From Acidobacteriota bacterium (GTDB taxonomy: Bacteria; Acidobacteriota; Blastocatellia; Pyrinomonadales; Pyrinomonadaceae): DNA of 64,000 nucleotides. A program made the translations under genes and the position numbers. The notes below the pieces were generated by a model. That model saw nothing but the letters and a program-made list of their open reading frames with translations. It was not told the origin of the DNA and did not search any database. The DNA is taken from NCBI GenBank assembly GCA_020199835.1, contig JAIVJV010000005.1, positions 92,746-156,745 on the forward strand. Reading direction: 5' to 3'. Shown piece after piece: positions 25,099 through 32,945 of this stretch (its first letter is position 1; every line of letters begins with the position of its first letter).

Positions 25099-26850
25099 TT
25101 AGAAAAGCTCATTCAACTTGTCGCGGAAGAGCGTCAGAGCGATCTTCCCTCCCTGAGGTTGTCCCTTCACTAAAGCCTCAGCGAAATGTGCGGCCTGTTC
25201 TAAACTCACTTTTGGCGGCATCGGTGGCTCGAACGGATCAACGACGACCTCGACGATAGCCGGCTTCCCGGCTGCCATTGCGCGCTCGAGTGATGGCCGT
25301 ACTTCGTCAGGTCTCTCAACTGTGAAACCAACGCCGCCGCAAGCTTCAGCGTAACGTGCGAAGTTGGGGTTGTGCAGTTCGCAACCGTACTCCGGGTTGC
25401 CTAAGAAGACGATCTGCTCCCATTTGATTTGCCCCAGCGTGTTGTTCTTGATGATCACGACGACGATTGGCAGGTTGTATTTCACGGCCGTCAAGAACTC
25501 GCCCATCAGCATCGTAAAACCCCCGTCGCCGACGAAGGCAATGCTCTGACGTTCTGGAAAAGCGACCTTCGCGGCAATTGCATACGGTAGTCCGGGAGCC
25601 ATCGTCGCCAACGTGCCGGAGCAACTGAACTTCTGGTTCTTTCTGATCTTGAACTGCCGCGCGATCCAGGTAGTGATCGTGCCCGAATCGGTCGAAATGA
25701 TCGCATCATCCTCCGCCAACTCTGATAACTCCCATGCGACGCGTTGCGGCTTGATCGGCACATCATCACGCATCGCCCGGACACGCATCAGTTCCAGCCA
25801 GTCTTTCATTCCTTCCTGCGCTCGTTGGAGAAAGCTTCGATCTTCTTTGCGTGTGATGAATCTCGCGAGCGCGGCAACTGTCGGTTTTGCGTCACCAATG
25901 AGTCCAACCTCGACGGGGAAGCGCAGGCCGATTCGATCCGCCTTGTCATCGATCTGAACGCCTTTAGCCTGACTAGGCTTCGGTAGATACTCCATGTATG
26001 GGAATGACGAGCCGATTATCAGGAGTGCGTCTGCCTGCTCCATCGCCTCCTGCGAAGGTGTGGTACCCAGCAGGCCCAGACCACCCGTTGTCAGCGGATG
26101 GTCGTCAGGAATGACAGCCTTGCCGAGCAAGGCCTTTACGACAGGCGCGCCGAGTTTATCGGCAATTTCGATCACCTCGTCCCCCGCACCGAGGGCTCCT
26201 TGCCCGACGAGGATGACGGGCTTCTCGGCTGCATTCAGAATGGCTGCGGCCGCTCTCAATTCGTCCTGTGATGGAATGATCAGTGGCGGCGACCAACGGC
26301 TCGACGTATGGCCCTCCACTTTGTGCATGGTCCCCTTCCCGGTAGGTTCTTTCTCTTGATAGTCGACCGGGAAAGTAATATGGGCCACGCCGCGGTTGTT
26401 TAGCGCGTGACGACATGCGGCATCCGCAAGCATCTCGACCTGATCGGGATTGATGACCTCCTGGTTGTAAACGCTCACGTCTTCAAAGAGCTGGACCATG
26501 TTGACTTCCTGCTGAAACTTGCTGCCTTTCAGATCCGAATAGATTTGTCCGGTGAGGGCCAGCACCGGCGCTTGATCGAGCTTCGCGTCGTAAAGGCCGT
26601 TCAGGAGGTGGATTCCGCCAGGACCAGAGGTGGCGAGACAGCAACCCAGACGGCCTGTGTACTTTGCGTAGGCGCAAGCCATAAAAGCTGCAGCCTCTTC
26701 GTGACGCACCTGAATGAAGCGAACCCGATCCTGTCTTTTTCGAAGCGCCTCCATAATGCCGTTGATTCCATCCCCTGGTAGCCCGAAAACTGTGTCGACA
26801 CCCCAAGCGATGATGCTCTCTACCAGGACGTCCGCCGCGTTATTCGACAT
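25099..26850 (-). CDS. Thiamine-diphosphate enzyme, pyruvate oxidase/PoxB-like
   Basis: 583 residues with the three-domain ThDP fold. The N-terminal PYR domain has VDTVFGLPGDGINGIMEAL and the catalytic Glu in QVRHEEAAAFMACAYA. The middle domain has VGQGALGAGDEV. The PP domain has the Mg/ThDP motif GDGGFTMLMGEF, then KNN. Family resemblance is closest to pyruvate oxidases and quinone-dependent pyruvate dehydrogenase; acetolactate-synthase-like roles cannot be excluded. A strong GGAG site precedes the ATG. Confidence 0.85.
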   Translation of the reverse strand: MSNNAADVLVESIIAWGVDTVFGLPGDGINGIMEALRKRQDRVRFIQVRHEEAAAFMACAYAKYTGRLGCCLATSGPGGIHLLNGLYDAKLDQAPVLALTGQIYSDLKGSKFQQEVNMVQLFEDVSVYNQEVINPDQVEMLADAACRHALNNRGVAHITFPVDYQEKEPTGKGTMHKVEGHTSSRWSPPLIIPSQDELRAAAAILNAAEKPVILVGQGALGAGDEVIEIADKLGAPVVKALLGKAVIPDDHPLTTGGLGLLGTTPSQEAMEQADALLIIGSSFPYMEYLPKPSQAKGVQIDDKADRIGLRFPVEVGLIGDAKPTVAALARFITRKEDRSFLQRAQEGMKDWLELMRVRAMRDDVPIKPQRVAWELSELAEDDAIISTDSGTITTWIARQFKIRKNQKFSCSGTLATMAPGLPYAIAAKVAFPERQSIAFVGDGGFTMLMGEFLTAVKYNLPIVVVIIKNNTLGQIKWEQIVFLGNPEYGCELHNPNFARYAEACGGVGFTVERPDEVRPSLERAMAAGKPAIVEVVVDPFEPPMPPKVSLEQAAHFAEALVKGQPQGGKIALTLFRDKLNELF

Positions 26851-27152
26851 AAGCTTGCTCCTTTCTTATTCCGCCGCAGCGGTCACCACCCAGGTGGCAA
26901 TTTTGAACGAAGGGTTGGTCCGCGACCAGCGAGGGCCCGGCTGATCCCGACATGGGCTGCGGGATCGTTTGGGCCAATACTTAAACGAAAGCTATCTAAT
27001 CGAAATGCCTGGGGAGGCCAATCTCGAGAGAATTAACGGGGGAATGGATACCAATATGTTGAGTAGCAGTGATCGCCTGCCAGCATTCCGAAGCCATAAG
27101 CTTAGCCGTTTCCACCGACTTCAAGTGGTAAGGCAGCTTACATTTGTGGCGG
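26851..27152. other. Intergenic stretch, no gene seen
   Basis: About 300 bases between two minus-strand genes. It should hold the promoter of the TPP-enzyme gene. No frame looks coding. Confidence 0.5.
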
Positions 27153-28301
27153 TCAGCCGCGATAGATCTCAGTATCAGGCTTGAATGCAAACCACGCAAA
27201 GGCAAAGTAGTCGCCATGCAAGATGTGTCGCAGTTGCTTTCCTTTTAGCTCTCCGCTTACGGCCAGTCCAAGGATGCTCCAATAGCTTCCCGTCTCGACA
27301 TCGACGAAGCCGCCCTTGTCATAACGAAACCGCAGCTGGCGACCGTCGATTCGAGGATCGAAAACGCCGGTTGAACCCGTTTCTTTCGATTTCTCAATCA
27401 CGGGCGCGTCAAGCGCCGAAGCTGCTCCATCGGCGTGAAAGACAACAATGTCTTGCTGGCCGATGCGATCATGAATGACGCGCTGCTTACGTGTGACCAC
27501 GTGCGGGTACGCCTTGGATTTTCCATCAATTTCCACGGCCACAACCTTCTCCATCGGCGGCAGACGATCGTCTGTTCTACCGCGATACAGAAACGGAGTG
27601 GCGTTGATGTCATCGTATCCAACATATGGGTTCTTGCCGTAGTCACGCCGGTGTCCAGTCTCACGCGACAGAACACGTCCTTCCGGGTGTCCTTCGGCAA
27701 ATTGCGCAAAGCCGACGATCTGTGCAGGCAACTGCCGAAGCTTTTTCCCCGTCAGGTCACCGACGATGGCCTCGCCAATGAACTGTTGCCACAACGATTC
27801 CGTTTCGCGGTCGTACATGAGCATGTCCGAATGCCGGAGCAAGCCCGACACACCGAAGCGAAGCGTCTGCCCGTCAAGACGACGGTCAAATGCGAGCGCG
27901 CTGTAGCAGAGCGGACAGAAGGTGACGGCAACGGGAGTCGCGTTGATCTCGTCGTTGACGATTTCATGCCAGATGAGGATTTGCAGAGGGTAGGCGCGCG
28001 CTTCGCCTTCGACTTCTAGCGCTATCACCGGCTCCTGATCGCGCAGCCACGAGCGCGCATCAGTGACGGGGACGAACTTCGGCGAGTCAATCGCCGGAAT
28101 CCCATCTTTAGGTGGACCACCAGACACAATTTCACTCAGGTCAACGGAACGCTTGAGTGTGTTCGTACGCCATCCCCGAAAACGTGCATCGCCACTGCTT
28201 TGTTGTTGCGCTTCAAGAATAGTTGAGCACGAAAGAGCAGATGCGGCCGCACACACCAGAAGTGCGATAGCTAAAATCTCAAACTTTATATATCGACTCA
28301 C
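27153..28301 (-). CDS. DUF3179-domain secreted protein
   Basis: 382 residues starting at a GTG. An N-terminal signal or lipoprotein segment (ILAIALLVCAAASALSCS) is followed by a full DUF3179 domain. Signature pieces are RAYPLQILIWHEIVND, VTFCPLCYSALAFDR with a CxxC, HSDMLMYDRETESLW, and KAYPHVVTRKQRVIHD. The domain's function is unknown; the CPLC pair may bind metal. A GGAATAA-type element stands about 310 bases upstream of the start. Confidence 0.82.
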   Translation of the reverse strand: MSRYIKFEILAIALLVCAAASALSCSTILEAQQQSSGDARFRGWRTNTLKRSVDLSEIVSGGPPKDGIPAIDSPKFVPVTDARSWLRDQEPVIALEVEGEARAYPLQILIWHEIVNDEINATPVAVTFCPLCYSALAFDRRLDGQTLRFGVSGLLRHSDMLMYDRETESLWQQFIGEAIVGDLTGKKLRQLPAQIVGFAQFAEGHPEGRVLSRETGHRRDYGKNPYVGYDDINATPFLYRGRTDDRLPPMEKVVAVEIDGKSKAYPHVVTRKQRVIHDRIGQQDIVVFHADGAASALDAPVIEKSKETGSTGVFDPRIDGRQLRFRYDKGGFVDVETGSYWSILGLAVSGELKGKQLRHILHGDYFAFAWFAFKPDTEIYRG

Positions 28302-28800
28302 GTGTAAATGACTGTGTTCTGATCAGTTTTCCTTTTTTGATAAAGTCGGAGAGGCAGCCTTTTATTCCAGCACAGTTGTTCTTTTTGGAGATGAGTACTT
28401 GCGCTGTTCGTTTACGCTCAAGAAATTGGGCCAAGCACCCAAGAGGAGCAGGTGAGACGGGCAGACAATTCTCAAGCAGTCGCTGCATTCAGCAGGAGAG
28501 CGGTCGCGACAGTTTCGTCAGCGGCAACCGTCAGAAGCAAGCAACTGCGTTTTGAAGTGCCATTTACTGTGAGATCAGAAACTCGCGTGACCTGGACTGT
28601 ACTCTAGTAAGTCGCAAAGCTTCATTGTTATTCCCGATGACGGATCTGAAGGAAAGCCGCTGAGGCTGGCAAGGCCCACGCACTGGGTTGGGTTTGCGTC
28701 AGGTTTGTTGAGATTAAGTCGCAAATGCATTTCCACGAAATAACCCGCTGTCCCAATCGCTTTTCCAAATTAAGCAAGTAGTGGTTCTAAGGAGGGAGAA
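28302..28800. other. Divergent control region between the minus- and plus-strand clusters
   Basis: About 500 bases without a supported gene. It holds the element at 28609-28634 pointing left. On the right a weak partial match to the same pattern (GAAATAA-N15-GCTT, about 28735-28761) stands before the plus-strand gene at 28801. Confidence 0.55.
28609..28634 (-). promoter_or_regulatory. Bipartite promoter-like element (GGAATAA-N15-ACTT), site 6, before the DUF3179 gene
   Basis: On the minus strand GGGAATAACAA is followed after 12 bases by ACTTACTAG. It points at the DUF3179 gene with a leader of about 300 bases. Confidence 0.55.
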
Positions 28801-29274
28801 ATGCGTTCAAAAGTTGGGGTCGGTATCGTTGGTGGGCTTATTGCAGGCGTTGTTTTTGGGATGATGATGCAAATGATGACTGCACCAACTCCGGACGGGA
28901 AAGAAATGCCGATGATGCAAATGGTAGCGATGGTGGTTGGCTCGCAAAGTATGGTCGTGGGTTGGGTCTATCATCTGTTCAACAGTGCAGTCATCGGCGC
29001 CATTTTCGGTTGGGCGCTTGGCAGTCGAGCCGGCAGCTATGGGGCTGGTTTGGGTTGGGGAGCGGCTTACGGAATCTTTTGGTGGCTGCTTGGAGCGCAG
29101 ATACTAATGCCCATTTTTCTTGGCATGCCGCCATTTGCATCAATCATGATGGCGCCAATGCGTATGGTGGCAATCGGCAGCCTGGTCGGACATTTGGTAT
29201 TTGGTCTTATTCTGGGTGCTGCCTTTGTCTGGCTGTCTCGACCTAGCGGAGTGGCAGTCCCGCGCTCCGCGTGA
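28801..29274 (+). CDS. Small Met-rich membrane protein
   Basis: 157 residues and four hydrophobic helices, with many Met pairs (FGMMMQMMTAP, EMPMMQMVAMVV, SIMMAPMRMVA). AAGGAGGG precedes the ATG closely. It resembles the membrane parts of the proteins at 31880 and 9367. Met-rich helices suggest copper handling, but that is inference; the family is uncharacterised. Confidence 0.72.
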   Translation: MRSKVGVGIVGGLIAGVVFGMMMQMMTAPTPDGKEMPMMQMVAMVVGSQSMVVGWVYHLFNSAVIGAIFGWALGSRAGSYGAGLGWGAAYGIFWWLLGAQILMPIFLGMPPFASIMMAPMRMVAIGSLVGHLVFGLILGAAFVWLSRPSGVAVPRSA

Positions 29275-29447
29275 TGTTAAGAAGAGGGAGGTTTGGCTCA
29301 ACATTGGGCAGCAGTATAGTTATCGCCAATATAATGTGAGAGAGGTGTAATAGCCGAGAGAATCAGAGGGCACTAAGTTACACGCTACCGAACGCCTCCA
29401 CTTCCCCCGCATTACTCTTGAGATGCTCGATCGAGAAGGAGATTGAG

Positions 29448-30710
29448 ATGGCTGAAACCTACAACTACGAGAGCTTTCGAAAAGAGATGGTCCAAAAGGA
29501 TTTGCACTTCCCCGGAGGACCAGAACCGGGCCAGCGCGCCCCCGATTTTGATTTGCTAACGGTTGATGGTGGTCGTTTTCGCCTGACTCATCATCGCGGA
29601 ATACAACCGGTGCTGATTCAATTCGGATCGATTACTTGACCAATGACTGCGGGAGCCAGGCCTGGGTTCCTGAATCTTTATCGAGGTTTTAGCGATCGTG
29701 TTCAGTTCGTTTCAATCTACGTCCGCGAAGCTCACCCTGGTGAAAACTATCCGCACCACACGAGCGAAGAGCAGAAGATGCGACATGCTCGTGATTGGGT
29801 TGAGCAGGATGAAATACCGTGGACGGTGGCAGTCGATACACTCGAAGGAGCAATCCATCAGCTCTATGGACCAGTGCCAAATTCAGCTTACCTGATTGAC
29901 CGTATGGGCCAGGTGGCGTTTCGTGCGCTGTGGGCCGGACAAGAAGGATTGCTGAGGGACAAGATCGAAGAACTGCTCGAGCGTGAAGAACGGAACGAGA
30001 CGCCCGTAGTCCTGGGGCAGAAGGAGAACAACTTGATTCCGCTTATTCATGGCGCTGCGGAGTTTGATCGCACCCTGAGACGAGCCGGCCACAAAGCCAG
30101 AGAGGACTTCCGGCGTGAAATGGGGGAAATCCCGTACATAATTGAAACACTCGCCAGCCATTTGCGTCCGTTGCTTCATACCGAAAAACCTGAGCCAAAC
30201 GTCCTGAAGGGTCTTGCTGCTGGAGTAATCGGAGGGTTGCTTGCTACGTTTCTGATGACGGAGGTCCAGTCGCTTTGGTCCAAGGTTGGTGAAGAAGTTA
30301 GTTCGAATGGTGATGACGCTTCCGGTAAAGAGGACCGGCAACAGGAGGAGACACCCGCAACAGTCAAAGCCGCACAGGCAATTTCGAAAAACGTTTTCGA
30401 CCATCAACTCCAAAAATCGGAGGAGCCTGTGGCAGGCCAGATTGTTCATTACGCGATGGGAGCGACTTCCGGCGCCATCTACGGAGTGACCGCTGAACTC
30501 GCTCAGATCGTTACGAAAGGAGCCGGAGTGCCATTCGGCACGGCCGTATGGGCCATCGCGGATGAAACATTGGTTCCTGTGTTAGGTTTGTCGAAATCGC
30601 CAGCGCGGTATCCCGTTTCAACGCATGTATATGGATTGGCGTCGCACTTCGTTTATGGCGTAACCACGGATCTCGTCCGACGCGGACTGAGAAGTACTGT
30701 GTTGCGCTGA
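29448..30710 (+). CDS. Selenoprotein: deiodinase-like thioredoxin-fold domain fused to DUF1440 membrane domain
   Basis: The ATG at 29448 has a GAAGGAG site. The frame reads through one TGA (29637-29639, Sec64) to a TGA at 30710, about 420 residues. Residues 1-175 are a redoxin fold of the deiodinase-like kind: PGQRAPDFDLLTVDGG, then QFGSIT-Sec-PMT where iodothyronine deiodinases have GSxT-Sec-PP, then IYVREAHPGENYPHH. Residues about 245-420 are DUF1440 (VLKGLAAGVIGGLLATFLM, YPVSTHVYGLASHFVYG), nearly the same as the protein at 21607. A SECIS-like hairpin follows the TGA. Thyroid-hormone activity is not implied; a membrane-tethered thiol/selenol redox role is likely. Confidence 0.88.
29651..29670 (+). 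other. SECIS-like hairpin in the deiodinase-like gene
   Basis: GGGAGCCA and TGGGTTCC pair (one internal mismatch, one wobble) around the loop GGCC. The loop begins 20 bases after the TGA and starts with GG, fitting the bacterial SECIS rule. Confidence 0.65.
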
Positions 30711-30735
30711 TACGCAGATAAACATGGAGGTTCTT

Positions 30736-31773
30736 ATGAGCAGCAGTGATGAAGTTCGCCGAAGTAATCGCGCTACTTTTCTAGCGAAAGGAAGGACGGA
30801 TCTTTCTTTTCCAATTGACAGAACGGTCTTACTGGTCATCGACCCTGTCAACGATTTTCTTTCTGAAGGCGGAGCGGGTTGGGAGTTGGTCAAGGGGACG
30901 GTCGAGAAGAACGACGTGATAACCAATTTGCAGCGGGCCATTGAGACTGCGCGTTCTCGCGGTATTCCTGTTCTCTTTGGTCCAATGGCGTATACAAAGG
31001 AAGATTACGAGGACGAGCAACTCCAGCAGCGAAGTGGAATCAACCGGTTGATGTTTGAGCAAAAGATGTTTCTTGCCGGCACATGGGGAGCGGATTTTCA
31101 TCCTGCCTTGCAGCCACGCGCTGAAGAGATTGTATTGATGCCACATAAGAGCGTCGACGTTTTCGAAACGGATCTTCCCGCTCACCTGAAGCGTCTCGGC
31201 GCAACTCACCTGATTATTGCCGGGATGACTGCCAATCTTTGTTGTGAATCGACTGGCCGTCATGCGATGGAAGCCGGTTACGATGTGACGTTTCTTTCTG
31301 ATGCGATTGGCGCGGCCGGATTAATGGCGTACGAAGCTTCCATTCGAGTCAATTATCCTCTGATCGCGAACGCGGTAATTACCGTCGACGAGTTTGCCGC
31401 GGCCCTGGACCAGGCTGGCGACAGCGAGCTCATAGGGGAGGGTGATACCGTCTATGGGTCAGACGACGGAGAGATCGGCACAATCGATCAAGTAGTCATG
31501 GATTCAGAAACAGGTCCCGGGTATTTGCGGGTTCCGAGAGGTCTGATCTTTCAGGAAGATACATACATACCTCTCGATGCGGTGGTGAGACGAGTCGGCC
31601 AGCGTGTTTTCATCAACATTCCAAAGATGCTGATCAGCCAATTACCATGGAGTGAACCTCCTTCAGCCGCCGAGCAACTTATCAAACTTGGACCATCAGA
31701 AAACGAAGTCGACAAACTGTTTCGCTCGAGATCACCTTCCAGTCTGAGGCCGTCTGCGCGAGCTTCAGGGTAA
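30736..31773 (+). CDS. Isochorismatase-like cysteine hydrolase with C-terminal PRC-barrel-like (DUF2171) domain
   Basis: The ATG at 30736 follows a GGAGG site; 345 residues. The N-terminal 200 residues are an isochorismatase/nicotinamidase fold: VLLVIDPVNDFLSEGG with the catalytic Asp, and MTANLCCESTGRHAMEAGYD with the nucleophilic Cys. Residues about 225-300 (VYGSDDGEIGTIDQVV, YLRVPRGLIFQEDTYIPLD) resemble DUF2171/PRC-barrel. The substrate is an amide or enol ether not predictable here. The domain pair is unusual. It sits in a run of plus-strand genes behind the Sec protein. Confidence 0.82.
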   Translation: MSSSDEVRRSNRATFLAKGRTDLSFPIDRTVLLVIDPVNDFLSEGGAGWELVKGTVEKNDVITNLQRAIETARSRGIPVLFGPMAYTKEDYEDEQLQQRSGINRLMFEQKMFLAGTWGADFHPALQPRAEEIVLMPHKSVDVFETDLPAHLKRLGATHLIIAGMTANLCCESTGRHAMEAGYDVTFLSDAIGAAGLMAYEASIRVNYPLIANAVITVDEFAAALDQAGDSELIGEGDTVYGSDDGEIGTIDQVVMDSETGPGYLRVPRGLIFQEDTYIPLDAVVRRVGQRVFINIPKMLISQLPWSEPPSAAEQLIKLGPSENEVDKLFRSRSPSSLRPSARASG

Positions 31774-31879
31774 GGACCAGCAGCTGAATAACGAGTGCCG
31801 CCGTTGCGGGCCGGAGAGGATCGATAGTTGACCAACGGCAGATCCGGCAGATTTCTGTCACTTATAAGGGCGTGATTTC

Positions 31880-32368
31880 ATGAATTTTAACAGAGCATTC
31901 CTCGCCGGCGTTGTTGGCGGAGCTGTTATGACCGTCACAATGACCATGGCTCGTATGACCGGCATGACGACAATGAACATGGAGATGGCTCAGGGGAGCA
32001 TGATGACTGGATCCATCAGCCCTACGGCATGGGTGCTCGGGCTGATATGGCACCTGATCGTCTCAGGGCTTATCGCTGTCGTCTACGCTGTCGGCTTTGA
32101 ATACGCAACGCACAGGGCGAACTGGATTATCGGTGCCGGGTTCGCAGTTATTCATCTGCTCATCGCCGGTGTCGTAATGGGCATGATGGGGAGCATGCAT
32201 CCGCTGATGAGATCCGGTCAAATGCTTGCGCCGGGTTATTTTGTCGCCAACTACGGATCGATGACGGCGATGGGTTTTGTAATCGAGCACCTTATCTATG
32301 GAGCAATTGTTGGCGCGCTGTACAAGCCTGTGTACAAAGAACTCAAGACGGCGAGTGAAGTCTCGTAG
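31880..32368 (+). CDS. Small Met/His-rich membrane protein
   Basis: 162 residues, four hydrophobic helices. A Met-rich stretch near the start (MTMARMTGMTTMNMEMAQG) and another (GVVMGMMGSMHPLMRSGQM) are spaced like copper-binding Met motifs. It is similar in length and topology to 28801. The function is unknown. Confidence 0.72.
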   Translation: MNFNRAFLAGVVGGAVMTVTMTMARMTGMTTMNMEMAQGSMMTGSISPTAWVLGLIWHLIVSGLIAVVYAVGFEYATHRANWIIGAGFAVIHLLIAGVVMGMMGSMHPLMRSGQMLAPGYFVANYGSMTAMGFVIEHLIYGAIVGALYKPVYKELKTASEVS

Positions 32369-32414
32369 AGACTGGCTGGGTCGAACTATTCAACTTCAGG
32401 GAGAGGGATCAACG

Positions 32415-32942
32415 ATGTTAGCAGTGACAGAGTTTCTTGATGGTGATCCGCAGCAACTGCGGCGCGAGTTGCAGGAAGGTAAGACCGAGCAGCTGCAACT
32501 TCGACGCGGCATTATTGGTCTATCCTTAATCGGGATGGGAGCAATGGCCGCTGTCTCCTTGTTGCAGACTGGCATTGTGAAACATCTACCTGATCCGCCA
32601 ATCAACAGTTTCCACTCAGACAAAGTCAATTCTTCAGATACCGCTTACATGCTGGGCGTACCTGATGGCCCGTTATCACTTGCCAGTCTTGCCTCGAACA
32701 TTCCGATCGCCGCGTTTGGTGGCATTAATCGAGCGCAAAAGCGGCCTTGGATTCCTCTGTTTGCTGCCGGCAAAGCAGCGATCGAAGCTGTTATTGCAAG
32801 TTGGTACTTTTATCAAATGCCTGCGAAGGAGAAAGCGTGGTGCGGCTACTGTATCACTGGGGCGCTCGCGAATATCGGCATCTTTGCACTTACCTTACCT
32901 GAGGCCAAAGAAGCTCTCGCAACCTTGCGAAAGGCTCAGTAG
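32415..32942 (+). CDS. Vitamin K epoxide reductase (VKOR)-like membrane protein
   Basis: 175 residues from the ATG at 32415, preceded by GGGAGAGGG. Four hydrophobic segments are present; the last holds KEKAWCGYCITGALANIG, a CxxC in the place of the VKOR active-site pair. The first loop lacks the second Cys pair of full VKORs, so it is a reduced version. It probably shuttles electrons between quinone and thiols, in keeping with the redox proteins nearby. Confidence 0.72.
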   Translation: MLAVTEFLDGDPQQLRRELQEGKTEQLQLRRGIIGLSLIGMGAMAAVSLLQTGIVKHLPDPPINSFHSDKVNSSDTAYMLGVPDGPLSLASLASNIPIAAFGGINRAQKRPWIPLFAAGKAAIEAVIASWYFYQMPAKEKAWCGYCITGALANIGIFALTLPEAKEALATLRKAQ

Positions 32943-32945
32943 CGA

